Shown piece by piece: positions 24,250 through 33,349 of a stretch of 64,000 nucleotides of DNA. Every line of letters starts with the position of its first letter. Position 1 is the stretch's first letter. A program made the translations under genes and the position numbers. Origin of the DNA: Curtobacterium sp. ER1/6 (GTDB lineage Bacteria; Actinomycetota; Actinomycetes; Actinomycetales; Microbacteriaceae); NCBI RefSeq assembly GCF_001742745.1, contig NZ_MJAK01000001.1, positions 1 to 64,000 on the forward strand. The letters run 5' to 3'. The notes under the pieces are model-generated. The model searched no databases and was not told where the DNA came from. It saw only the letters and a list, made by a program, of their open reading frames with translations.

Positions 24250-25673
24250 CGACCAGCACGAGCACGAGCGCGAGCACCACCGTGCACGACCTGGTCGGCA
24301 TCGGCATCGGCCCGTTCAACCTCGGCCTCGCCTGCCTGACCGACCCGCTCGACGACCTCGACGCGGTGTTCCTCGACCGGGCCGACGGCTTCGCCTGGCA
24401 CCACGGCATGATGCTCGACGACGCCACCATCCAGGTGCCGTTTCTCGCCGACCTCGTCACGATGGCCGACCCGACGTCACCGTTCTCGTTCCTCGCCTGG
24501 CTCAAGGAGACCGGCCGGCTCTACCCCTTCTTCATCCGCGAGGACTTCCACCCCCTGCGCACCGAGTACGACGCGTACTGCCGCTGGGCCGCCGATCGCC
24601 TCGACACCCTCCGGTGGGGGCGCCGGGTCGTCGCGGTCGAGCACGACGCGGGCACCGACCTGTTCACCGTGCACGCCGAGACGCCCACCGGTCCCGAGCG
24701 GTACCTCGCCCGGCACGTCGTGCTGGGCATCGGGACCGAGCCCGCCGTCCCCGAGGCGCTCCGCGACCTGGACGGTCCGGTGGTGCACTCCGCCGGCTAC
24801 CTCCCCGCCCGCGACGACCTCCGCAGCGCGGACTCGATCGCGGTCGTCGGCAGCGGGCAGTCCGCGGCGGAGGTCTACCGTGACCTGCTCGAGGGCATCC
24901 GCGACGGCGGCTACCGCCTCGACTGGATCACCCGCTCGCCCCGGTTCTTCCCGATGGAGGACACCAAGCTCACGCTCGAGATGACGAGCCCCGAGTACAC
25001 CGACCACTTCCACGCCCTGCCGGGCCCGGTCCGCGACCGTCTGGGGCGGGAGCAGCGCGGCCTGTACAAGGGGATCAGCGCCGACCTGGTCGACGAGGTG
25101 TACGACACGCTCTACCGGATCAGCGTCCGGGGGCCGGTGCCCACGACGCTCCGCACCGACACGAGCGTCGTCGCCGCCGACTGGTTGCCGGACCGCGACC
25201 GGTTCCGCCTGACGCTCCGGCACGGGCAGCTCGGCACCGAGACGGAGCACGAGGTCGCCCGGCTCGTCCTCGCGACCGGGTACCGGCCGCGCACGCCCGA
25301 CTTCCTCGCGCCCGTCGAGCACCTGGTCGCCCGTGACGACCGGGGACGGTTCGCGGTCGCCCGCGACCTGCACGTCGACACCCTGGGCGGTCGCATCTGG
25401 GTGCAGAACGCCGAGGAGCACACGCACGGCCTGACCGCCCCGGACCTCGGCATGGGCGCGTGGCGGAACGCGTCGATCATCCGGTCCGTCACGGGTCGCG
25501 CCGTGTACGGCCTGGAGGAACGGATCGCCTTCCAGGAGTTCGGCCTGCCCGGGGGGCGGCCGGTCCCCGTCCCCGTGGCGAGCGACGACGGCGCGGCGAG
25601 CGCCGGCCCCGCGGCGAGCGCGGACGACCCTGCGGTGGACGGCCGGGCCGCGACGGCCGGGATGACGGCGTGA
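24246..25673 (+). CDS. desB: Diamine/lysine N-hydroxylase of siderophore synthesis (DesB-like)
   Basis: A 475-aa flavin-dependent N-monooxygenase (SidA/IucD/PvdA family) that hydroxylates the terminal amine of cadaverine (or lysine) with NADPH and O2. The FAD motif is GIGIGPFN (18-25), the NADPH motif is VVGSGQSAAEV, and ATGYRPRTPDF is the C-terminal signature. The last 45 residues are a low-complexity Ala/Pro/Asp tail that is probably dispensable. The start overlaps the desA stop (ATGA) and the stop overlaps the next start (GTGA), so the three siderophore genes form one coupled message. Confidence 0.9.
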   Translation: MTTSTSTSASTTVHDLVGIGIGPFNLGLACLTDPLDDLDAVFLDRADGFAWHHGMMLDDATIQVPFLADLVTMADPTSPFSFLAWLKETGRLYPFFIREDFHPLRTEYDAYCRWAADRLDTLRWGRRVVAVEHDAGTDLFTVHAETPTGPERYLARHVVLGIGTEPAVPEALRDLDGPVVHSAGYLPARDDLRSADSIAVVGSGQSAAEVYRDLLEGIRDGGYRLDWITRSPRFFPMEDTKLTLEMTSPEYTDHFHALPGPVRDRLGREQRGLYKGISADLVDEVYDTLYRISVRGPVPTTLRTDTSVVAADWLPDRDRFRLTLRHGQLGTETEHEVARLVLATGYRPRTPDFLAPVEHLVARDDRGRFAVARDLHVDTLGGRIWVQNAEEHTHGLTAPDLGMGAWRNASIIRSVTGRAVYGLEERIAFQEFGLPGGRPVPVPVASDDGAASAGPAASADDPAVDGRAATAGMTA

Positions 25674-28012
25674 GCGCCCCCGTGACGGTCGCCGTGCCGG
25701 CGGACGCGACCACGGGCCTCCCGTCCGTCCACCCCGTCGACCCGGACCGCGACGCCGCGCTCGTGCAGCGGTGGCTCGGGCACCCGGCGTCCTCGTGGTG
25801 GGCGATGACGGACCACGACGTCGACGCCGTCGGCGTGTACCTGCGGGCCGTGCAGGAGGACCCGGCGCAGGCCGGCTGGTTGCTCCGGTGGGGCGGCGAG
25901 CCGATCGCGTACGCCGAGACCTACGACCCGCGCGAGGTGCTGCTCACCGACGTGTGGGACGCCGAGCCCGGCGACGTCGGCATGCACCTGCTCGTCGCCC
26001 CCGCCCCCGCCGAGGGGCGCGTGCCCGGTCTGACGACCGCCGTGATGCAGGCCGTGGTGGAACACTGCCGCGACGCCCTCGGCGCACGCCGCGTCGTCGT
26101 CGAGCCGGACGTCCGCAACACCGCGGTGCAGCGGAAGAACGCCGAGGCCGGCTTCCGGGCGCTCCGCGAGGTCGACGTCGACGGGAAGCGGGCGCTGCTG
26201 TCGGTGCTCGACACCGAGCGGATCGGCGTCCCCGACGACGACGGGCCCGCCGCACACCTGCGGCCCGAGCACCTGGAGCCGGCCCAACGGCGCCTCGTCG
26301 CGAAGGCCGTCGCCGAGTTCACGCACGAGCGGCTCGTCGCCCCTCGCACGGACGGGGACGCGTGGGCACTCGACGCGGGGGACTCGACCTACCGGTTCCG
26401 CGCCCGGGTGCACGCGCTCGAGCACTGGGTCGTCGACGAGGCGTCCCTGACCCGGAGCCGCCGAGGGTCTCGCGATCCGGTGCCGCTCGACGCGCAGGAC
26501 CTGGTGCTCGGGCTGCAGCACGAGCTCGGGATCCCCGACGACCTGCTCGGCACCTACCTGGAGGAGATCGCCTCGACCCTGGCGTCCGCCGCCGCGAAGC
26601 ACCGCCGCGGGGGACCGTCCGCGGCGCAGCTCGCCCGCGGACGGTCCGACGGCGACGTCGTCGCGGGGTTCCAGGACGCCGAGGCCGCGATGACGGAGGG
26701 GCACCCGGCGTTCGTCGCCGCGAACGGCCGCATCGGCTTCGGCCTCGACGAGTACCGGTCGTACGCACCGGAGTCGGGCGGTCGGTTCCGGTACCGGTGG
26801 CTCGCCGCCCGACGGGAGCACACGCACCTGGCGCTCGCCGCGGACCGTACCGAACAGCAGCACTGGGCAGCCGAGCTCGACGGCGCGACGGTCGACCGGT
26901 TCCGGGACACGCTCGAACGCCGGAGGCTCGACCCGGACGCGTACACGTGGTTCCCGGTGCACCCGTGGCAGTGGCAGCACCGGATCGCCGTCACCTTCGC
27001 GCCGGACCTCGGGCGGCAGGACCTCGTCGACCTCGGCGAGGGGCCGGACGACCACCAGCCCCAGCAGTCCATCCGCACGGCGTTCAACCGCTCGGCGCCG
27101 GAACGGTCGTACGTCAAGACGGCGCTCGCCGTGCAGAACATGGGCTTCCTCCGGGGCATGTCCCCGGCGTACATGCGCACGACGCCGGCGGTGAACGACT
27201 GGGTTGCCAGCCTGGTCGTGGCCGACCCGGTGCTCGCCGACGCCGGCTTCGGGGTCCTCCGCGAGCACGCCGCGATCGGGTACACCGGCGACGCCTACCA
27301 CCGGATCGGGTCGGGTCCGGCGCAGCGGGGCGCGCCGCAGCGGAAGATGCTCGCAGCGCTCTGGCGCGAGAGCCCCGTCCCGCGGCTGGCACCGGGGGAG
27401 CGGCCGGTCACGATGGCGGCCCTGCTGCATCGGGACGCCCGCGGCCGGTCGGTCGCCGCCGCGCTCGTGCAGCAGTCCGGGCTCGATGCCGCCACGTGGG
27501 TGGGACGGTACCTCGACGCGTACCTCCGCCCGGTCGTGCACTGCCTGACCGAGCACCAGCTGCTGTTCATGCCGCACGGCGAGAACCTCGTGCTCGTCCT
27601 CCGCGACGGCGTGGTGTCCCGGGTGTTCATGAAGGACATCGGCGAGGAGGTCGTCGTCGTCGGCGACGTCGCGGTCCCCGACGGGATCGAGCGGATCGTG
27701 CACCCCGTGGACGACGACGAGGCAGCGCTCGGCGTGTTCACGGACGTGTTCGACGGGGTGCTGCGACACCTGGCGGCGATCCTCGACGAGGACGGGGTGC
27801 TGCCGGATGCGGTGTTCTGGCGGCTCGTGGGGTCGTGCGTGGACGCGGCGTCGGTCGGTCGCGCCCGGCCGCTCGACCTGCGCGTGCCGGACTTCGAGCA
27901 CTCGTGCCTGAACCGCTTGCAGCTGCGGAACACCCTGCAGATGGTGGACCTGTCCGCCCAGACGGAGTCCCTCATCCGGGCCGGGCGGATGCCGAACCCC
28001 GTCGCTCGCTGA
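25670..28012 (+). CDS. Fused acyltransferase-NIS siderophore synthetase (DesC-DesD fusion)
   Basis: A 780-aa protein combining two steps. Residues 1-185 are a GNAT acyltransferase of the DesC/AlcB/IucB type, which acylates the hydroxylamine. Residues about 195-780 are an IucA/IucC-family NIS synthetase of the DesD type, which condenses and cyclises the hydroxamate units with ATP. NIS landmarks are HPWQWQ at 431-436, QQSIRTAFNRS, KTALAVQNMGFLRGMSP, HGEN at 636-639 and VFMKDIGEE. In Streptomyces the two are separate genes (desC, desD). The GTG at 25670 overlaps the desB stop, and no stop or frameshift lies between the domains. Expected products are desferrioxamine E/B-like or bisucaberin-like trihydroxamates. 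Confidence 0.88.
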   Translation: MSAPVTVAVPADATTGLPSVHPVDPDRDAALVQRWLGHPASSWWAMTDHDVDAVGVYLRAVQEDPAQAGWLLRWGGEPIAYAETYDPREVLLTDVWDAEPGDVGMHLLVAPAPAEGRVPGLTTAVMQAVVEHCRDALGARRVVVEPDVRNTAVQRKNAEAGFRALREVDVDGKRALLSVLDTERIGVPDDDGPAAHLRPEHLEPAQRRLVAKAVAEFTHERLVAPRTDGDAWALDAGDSTYRFRARVHALEHWVVDEASLTRSRRGSRDPVPLDAQDLVLGLQHELGIPDDLLGTYLEEIASTLASAAAKHRRGGPSAAQLARGRSDGDVVAGFQDAEAAMTEGHPAFVAANGRIGFGLDEYRSYAPESGGRFRYRWLAARREHTHLALAADRTEQQHWAAELDGATVDRFRDTLERRRLDPDAYTWFPVHPWQWQHRIAVTFAPDLGRQDLVDLGEGPDDHQPQQSIRTAFNRSAPERSYVKTALAVQNMGFLRGMSPAYMRTTPAVNDWVASLVVADPVLADAGFGVLREHAAIGYTGDAYHRIGSGPAQRGAPQRKMLAALWRESPVPRLAPGERPVTMAALLHRDARGRSVAAALVQQSGLDAATWVGRYLDAYLRPVVHCLTEHQLLFMPHGENLVLVLRDGVVSRVFMKDIGEEVVVVGDVAVPDGIERIVHPVDDDEAALGVFTDVFDGVLRHLAAILDEDGVLPDAVFWRLVGSCVDAASVGRARPLDLRVPDFEHSCLNRLQLRNTLQMVDLSAQTESLIRAGRMPNPVAR

Positions 28013-28085
28013 GGGTCCGGACACGAACCGGGGTCGCGAGCCGTCCCCTCGACTGCTCGCGGCCCGGTTGTGCCAGGCTGGCCGG

Positions 28086-28493
28086 GTGACCAGCGCCGTG
28101 CAGCTCATCCGGACCGACCGCCTCAGCGGCGTGGCGGAGTACGCGTACGCCGCGACCGCTCCCGCCGGAGCACGACCGGTCTTCCTCGCCGGCGCCTGCC
28201 CGCTCGACGAGGACGGCAGGACCGTCGCCGTCGGCGATCCCCGCGGGCAGGCGGCGCAGTGCATGGCGAACCTCGAGACGGCGCTCGCCGCCGCCGGCGC
28301 CGGGCTCGCCGACCTCCTGCACACGCGGGTCCTCGTCGCCTCGTCCGACCAGGCGGACCTCGTCGCCGCGTGGCAGGTCGTCCGCGCCGCCATGGGCGAC
28401 CACGACGTCCCGAGCACGCTGATGGGCGTCACCGTCCTCGGCTACGACGACCAGCTCGTCGAGGTCGAGGGTGTCGCCGCGGTGGTGGACTGA
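28086..28493 (+). CDS. RidA family protein
   Basis: A 135-aa member of the YjgF/YER057c/UK114 family, whose trimeric members deaminate reactive enamines/imines formed by PLP enzymes. FLAGACPLDEDG is the N-terminal signature, and QAAQCMANLETALAAAGAGLADLLHTRVLV is the central helix-strand unit. The usual catalytic Arg has a counterpart in the TRVLV strand. GTG 28086 is the likely start; TTG 28068 is an in-frame alternative. It lies 73 bases after the siderophore synthetase and 5 bases before the first crcB, so it is probably transcribed with the fluoride channels. Confidence 0.82.
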   Translation: MTSAVQLIRTDRLSGVAEYAYAATAPAGARPVFLAGACPLDEDGRTVAVGDPRGQAAQCMANLETALAAAGAGLADLLHTRVLVASSDQADLVAAWQVVRAAMGDHDVPSTLMGVTVLGYDDQLVEVEGVAAVVD

Positions 28494-28498
28494 CCGCG

Positions 28499-28948
28499 GT
28501 GGCGCTCGGGACGGGAACACGACCGCCGCACCTGCGCTGGCGGTCCCTCGGGCTGGTCGCCGTCGGCGGCGCGATCGGCACCGGCGTCCGGGCCGCGCTC
28601 GCCGCCGCGCTGCCTGCGGTCGACGGCATCAGCTGGACGATCCTCGCGATCAACGTCGTCGGCGCGTTCTGCCTGGGACTGCTGCTCGAGTCGCTCGCAC
28701 AGCGCGGTCCGGACGAGGGGCGTCGCCGCACCGTCCGGCTGTTCGTCGGCACCGGGGTGCTCGGCGGCTTCACGACGTACTCGACGCTCGCCGACGACAC
28801 CGCCCGGCTGCTCGACGTGGGCCGCTGGGGCGCCGGTGCCGGGTACGCACTGCTCTCGGTCGTGCTCGGTCTCGTCGCCGCGGCGGCGGGAGCGTGGATC
28901 GCCGGCGCACGGCGCGCCCGCCGGTCCGGAGCGGGGGAGGTCCGGTGA
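28499..28948 (+). CDS. crcB: Fluoride efflux channel Fluc/CrcB, first subunit
   Basis: A 149-aa four-helix membrane protein. GGAIGTGVRAAL starts helix 1, INVVGAFCLGLLLE holds the conserved Asn of the fluoride path, and GTGVLGGFTTYSTLADDT contains the (T/S)(T/Y)(F/Y)ST motif and central Na+ site of Fluc channels. It exports toxic fluoride passively. The start is GTG 28499, and the stop overlaps the start of a second crcB. Paired genes of this kind usually encode the two halves of a heterodimer in Gram-positives. No fluoride riboswitch is seen because the gene abuts ridA. Confidence 0.92.
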   Translation: MALGTGTRPPHLRWRSLGLVAVGGAIGTGVRAALAAALPAVDGISWTILAINVVGAFCLGLLLESLAQRGPDEGRRRTVRLFVGTGVLGGFTTYSTLADDTARLLDVGRWGAGAGYALLSVVLGLVAAAAGAWIAGARRARRSGAGEVR

Positions 28949-29319
28949 GTCCGCTCGAACTCCTCCTGGTCTCCGTCGGCGGCGGTGTCGGTGCCGCGCT
29001 CCGCCTCTGGCTCGACGGCACCGTCAAGGCACGGGTGAGCCGGTTCCCCCTCGGCACGCTGATCATCAACGTGACCGGGTCGCTCGTCCTCGGCTTCGTC
29101 ACCGGGCTCGGGGAGACCGGTGCACTCGGTCCCTCGACGGTCGCCGTGCTCGGGACGGGCATGATGGGCGGGTACACGACGTTCTCGACGGCGAGTGTCG
29201 AGACCGTCCAGCTGTTCCGGTCCGCCAGGCCCGGACCCGCCGTGCTGAACGGTCTCGGGATGCTCGTCGTCTCGGTCGGCGCAGCCGCGCTCGGCCTGTA
29301 CACCGGAAGGAACACATGA
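28945..29319 (+). CDS. crcB: Fluoride efflux channel Fluc/CrcB, second subunit
   Basis: A 124-aa Fluc subunit with GGGVGAALRLWL, LIINVTGSLVLGF and GTGMMGGYTTFSTASVET, in the same order as its neighbour but shorter and less charged. GTG 28945 overlaps the preceding stop (GTGA), and the stop overlaps the next ATG. The two subunits would insert in opposite orientations to make the double-barrelled channel (family knowledge). Confidence 0.93.
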   Translation: MSPLELLLVSVGGGVGAALRLWLDGTVKARVSRFPLGTLIINVTGSLVLGFVTGLGETGALGPSTVAVLGTGMMGGYTTFSTASVETVQLFRSARPGPAVLNGLGMLVVSVGAAALGLYTGRNT

Positions 29320-29921
29320 CCTCGGAACGCCCCGGCGAACTCGTCCTCGTCCGCCACGGAGAGACGGAGTGGTCGAAGAGCGGTCAGCACACCGGCCGCA
29401 CCGACATCCCGCTCACCGAGCACGGTATCGAGCAGGCGGAGCGCGCCGGCCGGTACCTCGCCGACCGGACGTTCGCGCTCGCGCTGTCCAGCCCGCTCCA
29501 GCGTGCGCGGGCCACGGCGGAGCTCGTCGGCGTCGACCCGGAGCTCGACGAGGACCTGTACGAGTGGGACTACGGCGCGTACGAGGGCCTGACCACCCCG
29601 CAGATCAAGGTCAAGCGGCACGGGCCGTGGGACCTCTGGACCGACGGCGTGCCCGCGGGGGACACCCCGGGCGAGAACGCGGCGGAGGTCCGCGTCCGCG
29701 TCGAGCGCGTGCTGAACCGCGTGCGGCCGGTCCTCGCCGAGGGTGACGACGCGATCGTGGTCGCCCACGGGCACGTGCTCCGCGCGCTCGGCGCCGCCTG
29801 GATCCGGCTCGCGCCGCAGGACGGAGCCGTGCTGAAGCTCGGGACCGCGACCGTCAGCTCGCTCGGCTACGAGCACGGGCGCCCCGTCATCGACTCCTGG
29901 AACGTCACGCCCGGCGCCTGA
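29316..29921 (+). CDS. Histidine phosphatase family protein
   Basis: A 201-aa phosphoglycerate-mutase-like phosphatase. The catalytic motif LVRHGETEWS places the phospho-accepting His at 14. EWDYGAYEGLTTPQI carries the catalytic Glu region, and VVAHGHVLRAL is the second His motif. It acts on small phosphomonoesters in the cytosol; a glycolytic mutase role is unlikely because the typical long insertions are absent. ATG 29316 overlaps the crcB stop and has GGAAGG upstream, so it is in the same operon. Confidence 0.88.
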   Translation: MTSERPGELVLVRHGETEWSKSGQHTGRTDIPLTEHGIEQAERAGRYLADRTFALALSSPLQRARATAELVGVDPELDEDLYEWDYGAYEGLTTPQIKVKRHGPWDLWTDGVPAGDTPGENAAEVRVRVERVLNRVRPVLAEGDDAIVVAHGHVLRALGAAWIRLAPQDGAVLKLGTATVSSLGYEHGRPVIDSWNVTPGA

Positions 29922-29926
29922 CCCCT

Positions 29927-30000
29927 CCGCAACACGCAACGTGGGCGACCCCCCGCAGCGACATCTCGCTGCGAGGAACCGCCCACGTTGCGTGTTGCGG
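29927..30000. terminator. Nested bidirectional terminator
   Basis: CCGCAACACGCAACGTGGGCG (29927-29947) is perfectly complementary to 29980-30000, with a second hairpin GCAGCGA/TCGCTGC inside the loop. It fills the gap between convergent genes ending at 29921 and 30022. Confidence 0.8.
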
Positions 30001-30021
30001 GCCCAGCGCCGCGCCTGCGGG

Positions 30022-31089
30022 TCAGACGGTCCGGATCGCGCTCGTCGCGCCCAGCGCGCGACCCCGTCGACGCTCGATGGCCCGCCCGACCACGAGCAGC
30101 CCGACGCTCACCACGGCCCCGAGCGTCGTCTGCGCGATCCGGTCGAGCGCGAGGAGCTCCGGCGCCTCCGGGAGGCTCAGCCACGACACGGCGAGCGCGA
30201 GCGGCGTGAGGAACAGCAGCGTCACGGCGTAGTGCCGCGCGACGAAGATCTCCGCGAAGAACTGCCCGATCACCGCGATGACGACGATCCACCACGCCGA
30301 GGGTTCGAGCAGCAGGATCCCCACCGCGACGACCGTGCCGCCGATGGTGCCGACGAAGCGCTGCACCGCGCGGACGACGGTGTGGCGCTGCCGGATCGCG
30401 GGCAGCGTCGACACGACCGCGATGACGGCCCAGTACGGGTGCCCGAGCCCGGGGACCGTCTCGGCGACCGCACCGGCGACGAGCGCGCCGACGACGTTGA
30501 GCCCGACGGTCTCCCACACGGCGGGCGTGCGGAGGACGGCGAGCGACCGGTGCTTGCGCTGGGCGATCGGACGGAAGACGTGGGGGGCCCGCGGGTGCAG
30601 CACGAGCCGGATCAGCCCGCCGGACATCGCGACGAGCCAGGCCCAGGCGAGCGAGGCGACGATGATCGTCGCGACGAGCGGCAGGTCGGCGGGACGGACG
30701 GGCACGAGCGCCGACACGCAGAACGCGAACACGGGGAAGATCGGCTGCGCGGGGATGGTCTGCAGTGCGCTGAGCGTGCAGACCGCGACGACGAGGACCA
30801 CCACGAGCCCGGCGCCCTGCAGCCACAGCGGCGCACCGGACAGCGACACCGCGAGCCCCGCCGCCATGCACGCGCCCTGGAGCGCGGCCGCGATCCCCGT
30901 GGTCACCATCCGCTGCCGGTACGGCTCGGTCGCGCCGAAGATGGCGGTGAACCCGGCGAACATCGCGAACGCCGCGTACCCGGGCATCCCGAGTGCGACG
31001 AGCAGCGCGAGCGGGACGCCGCCGGCGATCGCGGCGCGGGCTGCGCCCTCGAGGTTGGTGGTCCGGGTCGAGTGCGCAGGTGTCGTCAT
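30022..31089 (-). CDS. FUSC family membrane protein
   Basis: A 355-aa integral membrane protein with two sets of about five hydrophobic helices separated by a short basic linker ([19 protein letters not shown]). The second half, [64 protein letters not shown], is the FUSC_2 signature found in aromatic-acid exporter and YccS-like proteins. It may export small organic acids; the function is unproven. ATG 31089 has GGGAG 5-6 bases upstream; the longer frame to 31275 crosses the palindrome and is rejected. Confidence 0.82.
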   Translation of the reverse strand: MTTPAHSTRTTNLEGAARAAIAGGVPLALLVALGMPGYAAFAMFAGFTAIFGATEPYRQRMVTTGIAAALQGACMAAGLAVSLSGAPLWLQGAGLVVVLVVAVCTLSALQTIPAQPIFPVFAFCVSALVPVRPADLPLVATIIVASLAWAWLVAMSGGLIRLVLHPRAPHVFRPIAQRKHRSLAVLRTPAVWETVGLNVVGALVAGAVAETVPGLGHPYWAVIAVVSTLPAIRQRHTVVRAVQRFVGTIGGTVVAVGILLLEPSAWWIVVIAVIGQFFAEIFVARHYAVTLLFLTPLALAVSWLSLPEAPELLALDRIAQTTLGAVVSVGLLVVGRAIERRRGRALGATSAIRTV

Positions 31090-31157
31090 GTCGCTCCCAT
31101 CCTCCCACCGCGACGGGTGTCGTCGACGCGGGCCCGGCGCACCGGGCGAGGGCACGG

Positions 31158-31203
31158 CCGGACGGGAGGCGCGTGGCGGTCGTGCGCCGCGCCTCCCGTC
31201 CGG
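31158..31203. repeat. GACGGGAGG palindrome, copy 4 (divergent gap)
   Basis: The 16-base arm CCGGACGGGAGGCGCG (31158-31173) is perfectly complementary to 31188-31203. Unusually for the family, it sits upstream of two divergent genes (FUSC and leuC), where a terminator for a flanking gene is not expected. Confidence 0.85.
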
Positions 31204-31234
31204 CTCCCGGGGACGTCCGACCGCCCGACCCGCG

Positions 31235-31257
31235 TTGGTATACCAACCTGCTAGACT
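31235..31257 (+). promoter_or_regulatory. leuC promoter and candidate operator
   Basis: TTGGTATACCAA at 31235-31246 is a perfect 12-bp palindrome. It lies six bases upstream of the -10 hexamer TAGACT (31252-31257), so a bound regulator would cover the promoter spacer. The binding protein is not identifiable here; IclR- or GntR-type regulators are candidates. The leader to ATG 31314 is about 50 nt. Confidence 0.6.
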
Positions 31258-31313
31258 CGCCGGACCACGCCGCACCCGCGGCGTACCGACGTCAACGAGG
31301 AAGGGCCGGGCCG

Positions 31314-32753
31314 ATGGGAAAGACGCTCGCCGAGAAGGTGTGGGACGACCACGTCGTGGTCAAGGGCGAGGACGGGAACCCGGACCTCCTCTACATCGAC
31401 CTCCACCTCGTGCACGAGGTCACGAGCCCGCAGGCGTTCGACGGCCTGCGCCAGGCCGGCCGTCCCGTGCGCCGCCTCGACCTGACGATCGCGACCGAGG
31501 ACCACAACACCCCGACGCTCGCGATCGACCGGCCGATCGCCGACCCGACGAGCCGCACCCAGATCGAGACCCTGCGCCGCAACTGCGCGGAGTTCGGTGT
31601 CCGCCTGCACTCGCTGGGCGACAAGGAGCAGGGGATCGTGCACGTGGTCGGGCCGCAGCTCGGCCTGACGATGCCCGGCATCACGGTGGTGTGCGGCGAC
31701 TCGCACACCTCCACCCACGGCGCGTTCGGCGCGATGGCGTTCGGCATCGGCACGTCCGAGGTCGAGCACGTCCTCGCCACGCAGACCCTGCCGCTGAAGC
31801 CCTTCAAGACGATGGCGATCACGGTCGAGGGCACGCTCCGACCGGGCGTCACGGCGAAGGACATCATCCTCGCCGTGATCGCGGAGATCGGCACCGGCGG
31901 CGGCCAGGGCTACGTGCTCGAGTACCGCGGGTCGGCCATCCGTGCGCTCTCGATGGAGGGCCGCATGACGATCTGCAACATGTCGATCGAGGCCGGGGCG
32001 CGCGCCGGCATGGTCGCGCCCGACCAGACGACGTACGACTACGTCCAGGGCCGCGACCACGCCCCGACGGGGCAGGACTGGGACGACGCCGTCGCGTACT
32101 GGGACACCCTCGCCACCGACGACGACGCCGTCTTCGACGCCGAGGTGTTCATCGACGCCGACGCGCTCGAGCCGTTCGTCACCTGGGGCACGAACCCGGG
32201 CCAGGGCGTGTCCCTGTCCGAGAGCGTCCCGGATCCCGCGCGCTACGACGACCCGAACGATCGGGCAGCGGCGCAGCGGGCGCTCGAGTACATGGACCTG
32301 CAGGCGGGCACGCCGATGAAGGACATCGCGGTCGACGCGGTGTTCATGGGCTCGTGCACGAACTCGCGCATCGAGGACCTCCGCGCCTTCGCATCGGTCA
32401 TCCGAGGCCGCGAGAAGGCACCGGGCGTGCGCGTGATGGTCGTGCCGGGGTCCGCCCGGGTGCGGCTCGAGGCCGAGGCCGAGGGGCTCGACAAGGTCTT
32501 CACCGACTTCGGGGCGGAGTGGCGCTTCGCGGGCTGCTCGATGTGCCTCGGCATGAACCCCGACCAGCTCGCGCCGGGGGAGCGTTGCGCGAGCACGTCG
32601 AACCGCAACTTCGAGGGCCGGCAGGGCAAGGGCGGGCGGACGCACCTCGTGTCCCCGCTCGTCGCCGCCGCCACCGCCGTCCGGGGCACGCTCTCGAGCC
32701 CGTGGGACCTGGAACACGCCGAGTCGAACACCGTCCTCGAAGGAGCCGTCTGA
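31314..32753 (+). CDS. leuC: 3-isopropylmalate dehydratase, large subunit
   Basis: A 479-aa aconitase-family subunit that isomerises 2-isopropylmalate to 3-isopropylmalate in leucine synthesis, together with Leu[33 protein letters not shown] is the family signature. The [4Fe-4S] ligands are the Cys in [12 protein letters not shown] and the two in [18 protein letters not shown] 31314 is preceded by GAGGAAGGG, and the longer upstream frame crosses the promoter. The stop overlaps the leuD start (TGATG). Confidence 0.97.
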   Translation: MGKTLAEKVWDDHVVVKGEDGNPDLLYIDLHLVHEVTSPQAFDGLRQAGRPVRRLDLTIATEDHNTPTLAIDRPIADPTSRTQIETLRRNCAEFGVRLHSLGDKEQGIVHVVGPQLGLTMPGITVVCGDSHTSTHGAFGAMAFGIGTSEVEHVLATQTLPLKPFKTMAITVEGTLRPGVTAKDIILAVIAEIGTGGGQGYVLEYRGSAIRALSMEGRMTICNMSIEAGARAGMVAPDQTTYDYVQGRDHAPTGQDWDDAVAYWDTLATDDDAVFDAEVFIDADALEPFVTWGTNPGQGVSLSESVPDPARYDDPNDRAAAQRALEYMDLQAGTPMKDIAVDAVFMGSCTNSRIEDLRAFASVIRGREKAPGVRVMVVPGSARVRLEAEAEGLDKVFTDFGAEWRFAGCSMCLGMNPDQLAPGERCASTSNRNFEGRQGKGGRTHLVSPLVAAATAVRGTLSSPWDLEHAESNTVLEGAV

Positions 32754-33349
32754 TGGACAAGACCACCACCGTCACCGGGATCGCCGCGCCCCTGCAGCGC
32801 TCGAACGTCGACACCGACCAGATCATCCCGGCGGTCTACCTCAAGCGCGTGACGAAGACCGGCTTCGAGGACGCGCTGTTCGCCGGCTGGCGCCAGGACC
32901 CGGAGTTCGTGCTCAACCAGGAGCGCTACCAGGGTGCCCGCGTGCTCGTCGCCGGACCGGACTTCGGCACCGGGTCGAGCCGCGAGCACGCGGTCTGGGC
33001 GCTCCGTGACTTCGGCTTCCAGGTCGTGGTCTCACCCCGTTTCGCGGACATCTTCAAGGGGAACGCGGGCAAGCAGGGCCTGGTCACGGCGATCGTGACC
33101 GAACCGGAAGTCGAGCGGCTGTGGGCCGAGATCGCGGCGAACCCGGGCATCGAGGCGACCGTCGACCTGGTCACGCAGCGCGTGTCGCTCGGCGCGGTGG
33201 ACGTGCCCTTCGAGATCGACGCCTACACTCGTTGGCGGTTGATGGAAGGGCTCGACGACATCGGGCTCACCCTCCGTGACGAGACCTCGATCACGGAGTT
33301 CGAATCCCGCCGCTCCCGATGGCGGCCGAAGACATTGCCGGTGAAGTAG
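32753..33349 (+). CDS. leuD: 3-isopropylmalate dehydratase, small subunit
   Basis: A 198-aa swivelling-domain partner of Leu[17 protein letters not shown] and [20 protein letters not shown] are the substrate-binding loops of the family, and [16 protein letters not shown] follows. ATG 32753 overlaps the leuC stop. The stop TAG overlaps by one base the GTG that starts murA, placing leucine and peptidoglycan genes on one message. Confidence 0.97.
   Translation: MDKTTTVTGIAAPLQRSNVDTDQIIPAVYLKRVTKTGFEDALFAGWRQDPEFVLNQERYQGARVLVAGPDFGTGSSREHAVWALRDFGFQVVVSPRFADIFKGNAGKQGLVTAIVTEPEVERLWAEIAANPGIEATVDLVTQRVSLGAVDVPFEIDAYTRWRLMEGLDDIGLTLRDETSITEFESRRSRWRPKTLPVK

Noticed and set aside
28021-28500. 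A fluoride riboswitch before the crcB pair
   Set aside because: The gap between ridA and crcB is 5 bases, and the 73 bases before ridA show no matching conserved core.
31235-31240. TTGGTA as the -35 box of leuC
   Set aside because: It is only 11 bases from the TAGACT -10, too short for a standard promoter. It is better read as half of the palindrome.
31090-31275. An N-terminal extension of the FUSC protein to 31275
   Set aside because: The extension would be encoded across the palindrome and the leuC promoter, is Arg/Pro-rich, and ATG 31089 has its own ribosome-binding site.
33319-33348. ATG 33319 as the murA start
   Set aside because: It lies inside leuD without a Shine-Dalgarno. The one-base overlap GTG at 33349 follows the coupling pattern of this operon and still precedes all homology. 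It is kept only as an alternative.
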